DNA of 64,000 nt from Oscillospiraceae bacterium (GTDB lineage: Bacteria > Bacillota > Clostridia > Oscillospirales > Oscillospiraceae). The DNA is taken from assembly GCA_020025175.1 (NCBI GenBank), contig JAHHSM010000004.1, positions 1 through 64,000 on the forward strand, given 5' to 3'. The notes under the pieces were generated by a model. The model searched no databases, was not told where the DNA came from, and saw only the letters and a list, made by a program, of their open reading frames with translations. Positions 50,155-58,732 of this stretch are shown here, one piece after another (positions within the stretch are counted from its first letter, which is position 1; every line of letters starts with the position of its first letter). Both the position numbers and the translations under genes were made by a program.

Positions 50155-50454
50155 TTAAATCTGCTCACTTTCCACACGTTTTTGTAATGTCTGTACAGAA
50201 AGCTGTGTCATATATACAACGGCGTCGTTCTTCTTTTTTCCTCCTGAGAGCCGCTTTTTACGAACCTTTTTGCGCTCATTGCAAACAACAAATGCACGCG
50301 GAATATCTTCACCCACAAGAACAATGTTTCCCTCCTGCTCACAAACGGAAAGACTTTTGCGTGTTCTGTGGGACCATGTACAATTATCCATATCGAAAAT
50401 ACCGATCATATCATCCCGCCGGACAACAGCCGACGGACCTATTGAAACATACAT
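50155..50454 (-). CDS. remB: RemB-like regulator (DUF370)
   Basis: A 99-residue protein of the RemA/RemB (DUF370) family: [26 protein letters not shown] starts the fold; a basic tail [14 protein letters not shown] follows. In Bacillus the equivalent (yaaB) sits at the same place between recF and gyrB. RemA-type proteins bind DNA and control matrix and osmoprotection genes; the role of RemB is less clear. It starts 3 bases after recF, so they share an mRNA. Confidence 0.85.
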   Translation of the reverse strand: MYVSIGPSAVVRRDDMIGIFDMDNCTWSHRTRKSLSVCEQEGNIVLVGEDIPRAFVVCNERKKVRKKRLSGGKKKNDAVVYMTQLSVQTLQKRVESEQI

Positions 50455-50457
50455 GCG

Positions 50458-51585
50458 TCATGCTCCCGTTTCCGTATCCACCGGCAGCAATGCTCCCCCG
50501 TGAATATGGAACACTTTTCCTTTCAGCATTTCTTTCAATCTGTCATCTTCACAGCAGGTGATAAAGACCTGCCCACCGCCAATACGGTTTAAAACGAACT
50601 CTTGACGCTTGGGGTCCAGCTCACTGAGCACATCATCCAGAAGCAAAACCGGATACTCGCCGATCACATTTTTGTAAATTTCACGTTCAGCAAGTTTCAT
50701 AGAGAGTGCAGCTGTGCGCGTTTGTCCTTGAGAGGAATACATTTTTGCACTTCTGCCCCCGATCAGCACCTCAATATCGTCCTTATGAGGGCCGGAAAGG
50801 CAGAGTCTTGCAGATCGTTCCGCCTTTGCGTGCTCCGCCTGATGCTCCCGAAGCTGCTCAAAAATAATTTGCTGGGCAGCAAAGGGATCGGCCACCGTTT
50901 TCACCGTGTGATATTGCAGGGAAAGATCTTCTTTTCCGCCACTGCACTCTTTATGATTGAGCGCAGCATATTCCGAAAGACGGGCAACAAATCTGGCACG
51001 GTAATAAATGATCACCGCGCCGAAGCGTGCCATTTGCAAATCAAATTCCGGCAGCGTTTCCAGCAAACCCGGATATTCTTCACTGTCACGCAAAATGCGC
51101 GTTTTGCTCTCATATGCCTTGTGATAGTTTGAAAGTGCCTCTGCATAGCGCGGTCTGAGTTGACATAATGCGGTATCCATGAATTTTCTGCGGGCGGCAG
51201 CACCCTCCCGGATCAAAAAAAGATCTTCCGGACAGAAATAAACAGTATATAAAACGCCGCTGCTTTGTCCGCCCCGCTTCACCGGAACGCCGTTGACGGT
51301 CACTTTCTTCTGCCGTCCCCGTTTTATCTCTGTTTTCAGGACAAAATCACGCTCCCTTGCATACACTTCTGCGCAAAGCGTCGATTCTAATCGCTCAAAA
51401 CCGATCATTTCCTTGTCACTGCGCGCTCTGGGAGACTTTCCTGTAGAGAGATAGACGATCGCTTCCAGTAAATTTGTCTTTCCCTGGGCATTTTCACCAA
51501 AAATAACGTTGCATTTCTCGTCAAAAAAGAAAGACTCTATCTGATAATTGCGAAAATTTTGCAGCGCAAGATGATTGACTCTCAT
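50458..51585 (-). CDS. recF: DNA replication/repair protein RecF
   Basis: A 375-residue SMC-like ATPase that helps load RecA at gaps. Walker A is GENAQGKT (about 31-38), the ABC signature region is YSSQGQTRTAALSMKLAE, and Walker B is PVLLLDDVLSELD. The short coiled-coil/lid domain lies between. It starts 3 bases downstream of the S4-domain gene and ends 3 bases before remB, forming part of a tight dnaN-S4-recF-remB unit. Confidence 0.96.
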   Translation of the reverse strand: MRVNHLALQNFRNYQIESFFFDEKCNVIFGENAQGKTNLLEAIVYLSTGKSPRARSDKEMIGFERLESTLCAEVYARERDFVLKTEIKRGRQKKVTVNGVPVKRGGQSSGVLYTVYFCPEDLFLIREGAAARRKFMDTALCQLRPRYAEALSNYHKAYESKTRILRDSEEYPGLLETLPEFDLQMARFGAVIIYYRARFVARLSEYAALNHKECSGGKEDLSLQYHTVKTVADPFAAQQIIFEQLREHQAEHAKAERSARLCLSGPHKDDIEVLIGGRSAKMYSSQGQTRTAALSMKLAEREIYKNVIGEYPVLLLDDVLSELDPKRQEFVLNRIGGGQVFITCCEDDRLKEMLKGKVFHIHGGALLPVDTETGA

Positions 51586-51588
51586 AAT

Positions 51589-51798
51589 TTAATAGGAAAC
51601 GGTCAACTCTCGACCGTTATAGGCGACCACATCGCCCGGAAAAATTTTTTTGCCGCGCATGGAGCAGGTTTCACCGTTGACGGTGACCTGCTCATCCTGA
51701 ATGACAATTTTTGCTTCGCCTCCGGACATGACCAGATGCGAAAGCTTTAAAAGATCCTGCAATTTAATAAATTCGGTGTGAATCTGAATCGTTTCCAT
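51589..51798 (-). CDS. S4-domain RNA-binding protein, YaaA/RlbA type
   Basis: A 69-residue protein consisting of one S4-like domain (IKLQDLLKLSHLVMSGGEAKIVIQDEQVTVNGE...RGKKIFPGDVV). The equivalent gene in Bacillus (yaaA) lies between dnaN and recF, exactly as here, with 3-base gaps on both sides. It probably binds structured RNA such as rRNA. Confidence 0.9.
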   Translation of the reverse strand: METIQIHTEFIKLQDLLKLSHLVMSGGEAKIVIQDEQVTVNGETCSMRGKKIFPGDVVAYNGRELTVSY

Positions 51799-51801
51799 GA
51801 A

Positions 51802-52920
51802 TTAAACCTCGCTTGCTTTCAAACGCACCGGGAGCACCATATAAAGAAAGTTTTCTTCTCCCTCGGTGGGCACAATGATTGCCGGTGTAATACCGCTGTT
51901 GAGCTCAATTTTTACTTCGTCTGCGGGAGCATACCGCAGTGCTTCCATTAAATAGCGGTTATTGAAGCCGATTTCCAGTTCATTTCCGTTACCACTGAGC
52001 GGACAGGTATCTTTGGCATCGCCATTTCCTGTTTTTGCCGATAATTTAACGAAATCTTTTCCGAAAATGCAGCGAATGGGACTTTTCATTTTTTCGGAAA
52101 TAACCACACTGACACGGTCGATGCTGCCCATGAGCATGCGCTTATCGGCAACCAAATTGATCGGATTGTTTCTCGGAATCGCATTTTTATAATCGAGAAA
52201 ATCACCTTCCAAACGACGGCAGATCAGCTGTGTTTCACCCACTTCAAACTGAATGTGTCGGGAACCGAGAATAATCATGGCATCGTCGTCGCTGTCGGCA
52301 CAAACTTTTTCGACTTCGTTTAAAGCGCTGCCGGGTGCCACAAAGGTAAAAGCGCCGCCTTCGATTTTTTCGTATTGTTCACGGCGCAGTGCCAGACGGA
52401 AACCATCCACGGAAACGACGGTGAGCTGTCCGTCACCGATTTCGAAAAGGGAACCGGTGTGAACGATACGGCTTTCGTTGGTGGAAACGGCAAAAGAAGT
52501 GCCGTTGATCATTGCTTTGAGCACAGTTTGCTTGACGGTGCAGCAGTAATCGTCTTCAACGGCGGGCAGCTCCGGAAAATCGGAAGCATTTAAGCCCAGA
52601 ATGTGAAAATCTGCGTCACCGCAGGTAACAGAAACCATCATTTTGCTGTCAGAGGAAAAAACAATGCAGTCATCAGGCATTTTGCGGATAATGTCACCGA
52701 ACAGGCGTGCGTTTAAAACGATTTCGCCTTCTTCTGTAACGTTGGCATGGAATCTGGAACGGATGCCCAGCTGCATGTTGTAACCGCTGACGGTTAAGAA
52801 ACCGTTTTTTGCTTCTAAGAGCAGGCCTTCCAATGCAGGGATGGAACTTTTAGAAGAAACTGCACGGGATGCAGTGGTGATTACACTTTGTAGAAGGGCT
52901 TTTTCACAGGAAAATTTCAT
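51802..52920 (-). CDS. dnaN: DNA polymerase III beta subunit (sliding clamp)
   Basis: A 372-residue clamp made of three similar domains. The N-terminus MKFSCEKALLQSVITTASRAV, NYCC-like middle region and the C-terminal YLMEALRYAPADEVKIELNSGITPAIIVPTEG...LVLPVRL are standard. The ATG at 52920, with AGAAGG upstream, was chosen; the open frame to 53097 crosses AT-rich origin DNA and has no ribosome site. It is separated from dnaA by a 275-base origin-like region. Confidence 0.97.
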   Translation of the reverse strand: MKFSCEKALLQSVITTASRAVSSKSSIPALEGLLLEAKNGFLTVSGYNMQLGIRSRFHANVTEEGEIVLNARLFGDIIRKMPDDCIVFSSDSKMMVSVTCGDADFHILGLNASDFPELPAVEDDYCCTVKQTVLKAMINGTSFAVSTNESRIVHTGSLFEIGDGQLTVVSVDGFRLALRREQYEKIEGGAFTFVAPGSALNEVEKVCADSDDDAMIILGSRHIQFEVGETQLICRRLEGDFLDYKNAIPRNNPINLVADKRMLMGSIDRVSVVISEKMKSPIRCIFGKDFVKLSAKTGNGDAKDTCPLSGNGNELEIGFNNRYLMEALRYAPADEVKIELNSGITPAIIVPTEGEENFLYMVLPVRLKASEV

Positions 52921-53195
52921 TTTTAATACCTTCTTTCTATATACAGTGAGTATAAATACAATGAGTATAAATTTAAAAAAAACAAAAAAATTGCTAAAAA
53001 GAAAAGAGAATAAATCAGTATAAGTAGTAGGGAACTGAAAAATGTGGAAAAGTCGAAAAAACGTTGAAAACTCTAAGAAAAAAGAATCCACAGGCATGTG
53101 GAAGAAATGAAGGGGTTTTCCACGGGAAATAAACGGAAACTACTTATCCACATTGCACACAAACTTTTCCACGGGAAATGTGGAAAAATGGGGAA
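52921..53195. other. oriC part 2: dnaA-dnaN intergenic region with DnaA-box-like repeats
   Basis: This AT-rich gap carries one consensus DnaA box TTATCCACA (53144-53152) and several TTTTCCAC(A/G)-type variants: TGTGGAAAA (53043-53051), TTTTCCACG (53116-53124 and 53165-53173) and TGTGGAAAA (53179-53187). The last two form an inverted pair. In Bacillus the equivalent position is the second half of a bipartite oriC and contains the unwinding element. A poly-A/T run at 52970-53010 could unwind. Confidence 0.75.
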
Positions 53196-54512
53196 TCAGT
53201 TTTTGGCGTTGATATTGGCTGTAATTGCCTTCACGGTTTCGGCAAAAGCGGGGGTTTTGTTCATTTCTTTTTCCACCTTTTCAATGGAGTGCATGACGGT
53301 GGTATGGTCACGGCCCTCAAATTCCTTACCGATTTCGCTCAGGGAGAGGTTTGTCAGGCGGCGAATGAGGTACATGGCGACCTGACGGGCGGTGGCAGCT
53401 TCTTTAAAGCGCTGCTGGCCGCGCAGAACACGCTCTTCAATGTTGTAGTATTTGCTGATCTCGGCAATGATCAGAGATGCTGAAGGCACGAATTCGTTAT
53501 CCTTCTTGAGCATATCGCGCACGGCACGGGCGGTACTTTCTTCGTCGATGTCGTTGCCGAGGAGTTCACGGTAAGCGAGGATCTTTTTCACAGTGCCTTC
53601 GATCTGACGCACGTTTGCGGTGACGTTTTCGGCAATGTAGTTGCAGATTTCGTCCGGCAGGGGCGTTCCCAGCTGGGTTGCCTTATTTTTAATGATGGCA
53701 AGGCGGGTTTCATAGTCCGGCGGCTGAATATCCGCCAGCAGCCCCCACTCAAAACGTGTTTTCAGACGGTCTTCCAGCAGCGTCATTTCCTTAGGAGGAC
53801 GGTCAGAGGTCAAAACGATCTGACGGCGTGCCTCAAAAAGGGTATTGAACGTGTGGAAAAATTCTTCCTGCGTCTGTGCCTTACCTGCAATAAACTGCAC
53901 GTCATCCACCAGAAGAATATCTGCATCACGATATTTATTATGGAATTCGAGCTGCTTGCCCTCACGAATGGCCTGAATCAGTGCGTTGGTAAAATCGTCA
54001 CCCTTGACGTAAACAATTTTCGCACCGGCATTGTGCTGGCGAATGGTGTGGGCGATGGCGTAGATCAAGTGGGTTTTGCCCAGACCGCTTTCGCCGTAGA
54101 TCAAAAGAGGGTTATACGCCTCAGCAGGCGCGTCGGCGACGGCACGGGCTGCGGCATGGGCCAGCTGATTGGATTTACCGACGACGAAGTTTTCGAAGGT
54201 AAATTCACCGGACTCGATCAAAGAGGTGGGTTTTGCAACGATACCCTTGCAGTAAGAGGAGTAATCCTCGTCACCCAGGATACGAACTTCAAAATCCGCA
54301 GAAAAAATATCTCTCAGCGCTGCCTGAATATTGAAAATGAAGCGCTGCTCAATGTTGCTGCGCTTGAAATCCGAGGGGCAATGGAGGATGAATACGTCTT
54401 TTTCAAGACCTGCGGCAGTGACATCATCAAACCAGGTGTTGATGGTGGTTTCGGAAAGTTCGCCCTTCATCCGCTCCAGAATATTGCTCCAGATGTCGGC
54501 AATAGAATTCAT
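53196..54512 (-). CDS. dnaA: chromosomal replication initiator DnaA
   Basis: A 438-residue AAA+ initiator. Domain I at the N-terminus (IWSNILERMKGELSETTINTWF), AAA+ domain with Walker A GESGLGKT (140-147) and Walker B ILLVDDVQF, and domain IV with the DnaA-box-binding helix-turn-helix ending in FEGRDHTTVMHSIEKV. It recognises TTATNCACA-type boxes, which flank the gene on both sides here. First gene of the leftward dnaA-dnaN operon. Confidence 0.98.
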   Translation of the reverse strand: MNSIADIWSNILERMKGELSETTINTWFDDVTAAGLEKDVFILHCPSDFKRSNIEQRFIFNIQAALRDIFSADFEVRILGDEDYSSYCKGIVAKPTSLIESGEFTFENFVVGKSNQLAHAAARAVADAPAEAYNPLLIYGESGLGKTHLIYAIAHTIRQHNAGAKIVYVKGDDFTNALIQAIREGKQLEFHNKYRDADILLVDDVQFIAGKAQTQEEFFHTFNTLFEARRQIVLTSDRPPKEMTLLEDRLKTRFEWGLLADIQPPDYETRLAIIKNKATQLGTPLPDEICNYIAENVTANVRQIEGTVKKILAYRELLGNDIDEESTARAVRDMLKKDNEFVPSASLIIAEISKYYNIEERVLRGQQRFKEAATARQVAMYLIRRLTNLSLSEIGKEFEGRDHTTVMHSIEKVEKEMNKTPAFAETVKAITANINAKN

Positions 54513-54866
54513 AATATCAGGTTCTCTCCTTTTTTGTTATATTCGTGGCGGCACACCTCCACACATAGTGTGGAAAACTGTGGAAAGGTTGCACAGGTTT
54601 GTGCGACAGCGAAAATTGGTAAAACACTTTTTTAATATTTCCATGTGGAAAACTCGAAAAAGCGTAAAAAATGCCGTATAAAATTATAACAAATAGGAAG
54701 GAAACTGTCTATACATTATTTAATATATAATACTGGATTTTCTTTGCAAAAGAGGTCTACATTTGGTAGTTTTTCCACAATAAAAAACAAGATTTGGTGG
54801 ATTTTCCTTCTATGACAGAAAAGTGACAAAAATTTGAGAAAAGATCATAAAAAGTGAATATTTTGG
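54513..54866. other. oriC part 1: dnaA-rpmH intergenic region
   Basis: AT-rich DNA with four DnaA-box-like sequences that differ from TTATCCACA mainly at the third position: TGTGGAAAA (54569-54577), TGTGGAAAG (54579-54587), TGTGGAAAA (54644-54652) and TTTTCCACA (54771-54779). A very AT-rich patch lies at 54705-54735. There is no gene. Gene order rpmH-(gap)-dnaA matches the Bacillus oriC layout. No perfect consensus box occurs in this half. Confidence 0.75.
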
Positions 54867-54895
54867 TTGACAACAGCACAAAATTTTTGTATAAT
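54867..54895 (+). promoter_or_regulatory. consensus sigma-A promoter of rpmH-rnpA
   Basis: TTGACA (54867-54872), exactly 17 bases, TATAAT (54890-54895): both hexamers are perfect. The 110-base leader has small hairpins such as GCGGCA/TGCCGC (54973-54989) before AGGAGGTG. Confidence 0.9.
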
Positions 54896-55019
54896 GCTAT
54901 CTGCGTCTTAGTGGCGCTTTTGATTGTCAACTGCGGGGAGAAGAAATTTTCTTCATCCGCCGTCGAGTAGGTGCGGCACTTTCTGCCGCCGGATAAAACT
55001 TCAGGAGGTGTATTTCAAC

Positions 55020-55157
55020 ATGACAAAGCGTACTTATCAGCCCAAGAAGCTGCATGCTTCCAAGGTTCACGGTTTCCGCAAGAGAATGGCAACCAAGGAA
55101 GGCCGCAAGGTTCTCTCTCGCCGTCGTGCAAAGGGCCGTCTGGTTCTGAGCAAGTAA
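55020..55157 (+). CDS. rpmH: 50S ribosomal protein L34
   Basis: A 45-residue ribosomal protein, almost wholly basic: [49 protein letters not shown] sequence matching L34 throughout. The ATG at 55020 follows AGGAGGTG. Driven by a consensus promoter; first gene of the rpmH-rnpA-yidD-yidC-jag cluster pointing away from dnaA. Confidence 0.97.
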   Translation: MTKRTYQPKKLHASKVHGFRKRMATKEGRKVLSRRRAKGRLVLSK

Positions 55158-55277
55158 TCGGATGCCCACAAAGCACCACAAGAAGGATATCTAAAAGGGA
55201 CGGTTTTCTTTGTTGTTTCAGCAAAAGAATCGTCCCTTGAAGTGCGTCTGCTACTATTTGAAAGAGGGGAAAAAGCC

Positions 55278-55628
55278 GTGAAACGGTCTGTGACCATTAA
55301 AGAGAATTATGAATTTCGCCGGCTTTATTCCAAGGGGAGTTCTGCCGTTACACCGTCTGTTGTAGTCTACTGCCGTAAAAACGGCCGTCAGCACAATCGT
55401 CTGGGTGTCACGGTCAGCACAAAAATCGGACATGCCGTTGTGCGCAACCGTGCGCGGCGCCGTCTGCGTGAATTGTTCCGTTTGAGCCAGGGAGACATGC
55501 TGCAGGGGTACGATGTGCTTCTGGTGGCCCGTGGAAAAACGGCACACATTCCCCACTGCTATTTAAAGCGGGATTACGAAGCTGCAATGCAAAAGCTGGG
55601 ATTGATTTCCCTTGAGGACCTGCTATGA
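55278..55628 (+). CDS. rnpA: ribonuclease P protein component
   Basis: A 116-residue basic protein subunit of RNase P, which matures tRNA 5' ends. The RNR motif is [19 protein letters not shown] start at 55278 ([20 protein letters not shown]) preceded by GAGGGG gives the normal N-terminus; the ATG further upstream (55242) has no ribosome site. It overlaps yidD by four bases (ATGA), indicating coupled translation. Confidence 0.94.
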   Translation: MKRSVTIKENYEFRRLYSKGSSAVTPSVVVYCRKNGRQHNRLGVTVSTKIGHAVVRNRARRRLRELFRLSQGDMLQGYDVLLVARGKTAHIPHCYLKRDYEAAMQKLGLISLEDLL

Positions 55629-55834
55629 AGCATGTTTTGATTGGGCTGGTCCGTTTTTATCGCAGGTTCATCTCCCCTCTTCACCGCCCCTGCTGCCGGT
55701 TCATGCCCACCTGCTCTCAGTATGCATTGGAGGCATTGGAAAAATATGGCGCGCTCAAGGGCGGCTGGCTTGCACTGAAAAGAATCCTGCGGTGCAATCC
55801 TCTGTGTAAGGGCGGGTATGATCCGGTCCCGTAA
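55625..55834 (+). CDS. yidD: membrane protein insertion factor YidD
   Basis: A 69-residue protein with the conserved core [58 protein letters not shown], including the invariant cysteines. It is thought to assist YidC. Its ATG lies inside the end of rnpA. In E. coli and Firmicutes the order rnpA-yidD-yidC is conserved. Confidence 0.95.
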   Translation: MKHVLIGLVRFYRRFISPLHRPCCRFMPTCSQYALEALEKYGALKGGWLALKRILRCNPLCKGGYDPVP

Positions 55835-55944
55835 AGCCGGATTTCGGAAGGGCATATCCCCTTCGTTGTTTGCCAAGTCGGGCAAACAGCGCTGATGTTT
55901 CCATTATCGGCGTAATACAATAAAATAGTGAGAGGAAAAACAGA

Positions 55945-57063
55945 ATGACACTTATTTTAAGAATCATTATGTGGCCATTTTCCCAGCTGCTGAATATCCT
56001 GTTCACCATCACCGGGTCCTATGGTCTGTCTATCATCCTGTTTGCTGTGGTTATTAAGCTGCTGATGCTGTATCCCTCGGCAAAGTCCAAGCGCAACATG
56101 ATGCACATGTCCCGCATGAATCCCAAATTGCAGGAAATCAAAAAGCGCTGTGGAAACGATCAGCAGCGATATGCACTGGAAGTGCAGAAGCTGTATCAGG
56201 AAGAGCATGTAAACCCCATGGGCGGCTGCTTGTGGAGCTTGCTGCCCCTGCCGATTCTGATTGCGCTGTATAGCATTATTCGCCGTCCTGTGGTCAACTT
56301 TATGCTGATCAACATGAGCCATGCCGATGCAGTGAGCAATCTGGAGCTGATCCGCGAAAAGCTGAGAGCACTGGGCTATCAGATCACAGGACAGGCGTCC
56401 TATGAAGAAATCAGCATTGCAAAAGGCATTACAGAGCATCTGGATGAAGTTCAGGCTGTAGTACCTCAGGCTTTTGGCATTGATTTCTCGTTTTTGGGTG
56501 TGGATCTGACTGCAATTCCGTGGGATGCAGTTTCTCAGCTGACCCATGGTCACTTTTCGATGGATGTGCTGGGTCTGGTCATGCTTCCAATCGTGTCGGG
56601 TCTTTTGAGTCTTACATTGATGGTGATTTCACAGCGTACTTCAAATACAGTAGATGCTGCCATGAAATCTCAGCAGACGATGATGATGTTCATGATGCCT
56701 CTGATGTCTGTTTACATTGGTTTCATCCTGCCTGCATCTTTGGGTATTTACTGGATTGCTATGAGTATCTTTTCCATCGGTCAGGAAGTTATTTTGCAGA
56801 AGTATTATGGTGCAAAGCTGGATCGTGAAGAGGCTGAACGCGAGGAAGCCGCCCGTATGGATCGCATTCGTCGTATGGAGGCAGCAAAGAACCGTCCTCA
56901 GGTTCAGTCAAAGAACACCAGTAAAGAAAAGCAGAAGCGTCAGCAGCAGAATGGATCTGCACATTTGAAGAAGAAAAACAGTACCACAGAAGCTGGCCGT
57001 GTTGGTGACCGTCCTTATGCAAGAGGTCGTTCTTTCGGCAGCCATTATGATGATTTAGACTAA
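55945..57063 (+). CDS. yidC: membrane protein insertase YidC
   Basis: A 372-residue insertase with about five membrane helices. The YidC core GLSIILFAVVIKLLMLYPSAKSKRNMMHMSRMNPKLQEIKKRC and NPMGGCLWSLLPLPILIALY are present, as is SQRTSNTVDAAMKSQQTMMMFMMPLMSVYIGFILPASLGIYWIAMSIFSIGQE near the end. No lipobox follows the N-terminal helix, unlike Bacillus SpoIIIJ. An insert of about 75 residues (helical, between the second and third conserved segments) and a long basic tail are extra. The 110-base gap before it has no other gene. Confidence 0.93.
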   Translation: MTLILRIIMWPFSQLLNILFTITGSYGLSIILFAVVIKLLMLYPSAKSKRNMMHMSRMNPKLQEIKKRCGNDQQRYALEVQKLYQEEHVNPMGGCLWSLLPLPILIALYSIIRRPVVNFMLINMSHADAVSNLELIREKLRALGYQITGQASYEEISIAKGITEHLDEVQAVVPQAFGIDFSFLGVDLTAIPWDAVSQLTHGHFSMDVLGLVMLPIVSGLLSLTLMVISQRTSNTVDAAMKSQQTMMMFMMPLMSVYIGFILPASLGIYWIAMSIFSIGQEVILQKYYGAKLDREEAEREEAARMDRIRRMEAAKNRPQVQSKNTSKEKQKRQQQNGSAHLKKKNSTTEAGRVGDRPYARGRSFGSHYDDLD

Positions 57064-57075
57064 GGAGTTTGCCCC

Positions 57076-57867
57076 ATGATGAAGTTTATCGAAATGACGG
57101 GCAAGAACGAGGATGAGGCTGTAGCAAACGCACTGCGTCAGCTGGGCCTGGATCGTGATGATGTGTCCGTTGAAATTATTGAGCGCGCAAAGAGTGGTTT
57201 TTTGGGCATTGGCAGCAGTCCTGCCCGTGTTCGTGTCAGTTATGAAGCACCCGATGAGGTTGTGGAAAAGGAATCTGCGCCTGTTGTAGAGAAAGCGAAG
57301 GAGAAAGTGCCGGCAACAGCTGTGGAAAAAACAGCGGCCGTTGAACGGAAGGAGTCTTCCGCAGTTTCCAAAACTTCCGATGAGCAGGTTCATGATGAAA
57401 AGTCTGAGCAGATCCGCACGTTCCTGAAGGGTCTGATGGAACACATGGACAGTAAAGCAGACATTGAGGTGTATCTGCCTGAGGAGGACCATTATAAGGT
57501 TCTTTTGGTGGGTGATCATCTCGGTCAGCTGATCGGCCGCAGAGGCGAAACGCTGGATGCGATTCAGCAGTTGGCCAATTATGCGGTGAATCACGGTGCA
57601 GAGCATCGTGTGCGGATTCATGTGGATGCAGAGAACTATCGCGCAAAGCGTGAGCAGACTCTGGAGGCTCTTGCGAATAAGGTTGCAGGTAAGGTCGTGC
57701 GCCTGCGCCGCAACGTTACGCTGGAGCCTATGAATGCCTATGAGCGTCATGTGATCCACAGTGCATTGCAGGATTACCCCGGTGTGTCTACCGCGTCTAT
57801 CGGCACCGAGCCGAACCGTCGTGTAGTTGTACACTACGAGCGTTCTGCAAACAGCAGAAATAGCTGA
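57076..57867 (+). CDS. jag: RNA-binding protein Jag/KhpB
   Basis: A 263-residue protein with a Jag N-terminal domain (1-50, ending SGFLGIGSSPARV), an acidic/basic linker, a KH domain with GQLIGRRGETLDAIQQLANYAVN, and an R3H domain (ERHVIHSALQDYPGVSTASIGTEPNRRVVVHYE). TAAGGAG precedes the start. It closes the rpmH-rnpA-yidD-yidC-jag cluster and is followed by a terminator; mnmE and mnmG, its usual next genes, are missing. Confidence 0.95.
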   Translation: MMKFIEMTGKNEDEAVANALRQLGLDRDDVSVEIIERAKSGFLGIGSSPARVRVSYEAPDEVVEKESAPVVEKAKEKVPATAVEKTAAVERKESSAVSKTSDEQVHDEKSEQIRTFLKGLMEHMDSKADIEVYLPEEDHYKVLLVGDHLGQLIGRRGETLDAIQQLANYAVNHGAEHRVRIHVDAENYRAKREQTLEALANKVAGKVVRLRRNVTLEPMNAYERHVIHSALQDYPGVSTASIGTEPNRRVVVHYERSANSRNS

Positions 57868-57920
57868 CAGAAATCATTCAAAAGCACCCATGGCAAAGGC
57901 TGTGGACATAAAGGGAAAGA

Positions 57921-57952
57921 AAAGCCGAGAACTTTGGTTCTCGGCTTTTTTT
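57921..57952 (+). terminator. terminator after jag
   Basis: AAGCCGAGAAC and GTTCTCGGCTT (57922-57947) form a perfect stem with a 4-base loop, then a run of T to 57952. Confidence 0.92.
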
Positions 57953-57983
57953 AAGTATCCAGAGATTTGAAAAAATTTGCACC

Positions 57984-58208
57984 GGTTTTCCCCATCCTGT
58001 TGAAAAAATGCAATCCAAATTAAAATAGAGAAATGACTGAACATTGTGCGCAGGTTTTCCCCAAAAACACGGCGATTGTGGAAAAGTTTTTTTGAAATGG
58101 TAAAAAAAATTCTCCCTCCTGCCCAGAATTGTTTTCCACAGGAAGGTGGAAAACAATTAAAAATCTTTCTTTCAAAATAAGTTTGGATTTTTGCAAAAGT
58201 TTTCCACA
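57984..58208. repeat. cluster of DnaA-box-like TTTTCC(A/C)CA repeats, non-coding
   Basis: Between the jag and rpsT terminators no gene is seen, but five related 9-mers occur: TTTTCCCCA (about 57984 and 58054), TGTGGAAAA (58077-58085), TTTTCCACA (58132-58140) and TTTTCCACA (58200-58208). AATTGTTTTCCAC (58127-58139) and its perfect reverse complement (58146-58158) form a 13-bp inverted repeat with a 6-base loop. They resemble the variant boxes on both sides of dnaA. Confidence 0.55.
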
Positions 58209-58224
58209 ATGGAAAAGCCGGGTA

Positions 58225-58253
58225 TAAAAAAAGAACACCCGATGGGTGTTCTT
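58225..58253 (-). terminator. terminator of rpsT
   Basis: On the minus strand AAGAACACCC and GGGTGTTCTT (58231-58253) form a 10-bp stem with a 3-base loop followed by a T run. It lies 17 bases after the rpsT stop. Confidence 0.9.
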
Positions 58254-58269
58254 TCAAAAATTGATTTGA

Positions 58270-58533
58270 TTAGCCAATCTGATTCAGCTTCAGAGTCAGA
58301 GCGCTCTTCTTGTGAGCAGCATTGTTCTTGTGGATCAGACCTTTGCCAGCAGCCATGTCAACCTTCTTAACAGCGACCTTGTATGCGACCTCAGCCTCGG
58401 TGCGATTGCCTTCCTCGGCAGCAGCCTCGAACTTCTTGATAGCGGTCTTCATAGCGGACTTCTGGATTCTATTCTGAGCATTGCGAGCTTCAGAAATCAG
58501 AACGCGCTTCTTAGCGGACTTAATATTCGGCAA
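58270..58533 (-). CDS. rpsT: 30S ribosomal protein S20
   Basis: An 87-residue basic helical protein: PNIKSAKKRVLISEARNAQNRIQKSAMKTAIKKF and GLIHKNNAAHKKSALTLKLNQ are standard S20. The start codon is TTG at 58533, seven bases after GGAGG; the next ATG is too far inside. E. coli rpsT also uses UUG and is autoregulated through it, so a similar control is possible here. Monocistronic, divergent from gpr. Confidence 0.95.
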   Translation of the reverse strand: MPNIKSAKKRVLISEARNAQNRIQKSAMKTAIKKFEAAAEEGNRTEAEVAYKVAVKKVDMAAGKGLIHKNNAAHKKSALTLKLNQIG

Positions 58534-58732
58534 ACCAAACACCTCCTTCGGCAGGAAATTTGCATGGAGCACGTCTCCATACTCCGTGCAGAATGGTATT
58601 TTATCATTAAAATTCAAAAAAATCAAGATTTTTTTCAAAATTTTATAATTTTTTTTGCATAAGGTGCTAAAAATAGCGGAAAATAGAGGATAAAATACAA
58701 GATTTAGTGGGTTTTTAGAAAAGAGGACACAA

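Noticed and set aside
53116..53131. TTTTCCACGGGAAAT resembling a Noc site
   Set aside because: The centre has an odd extra base, so the two halves are out of register with ATTTCCCGGGAAAT; it fits the DnaA-box-like family better.
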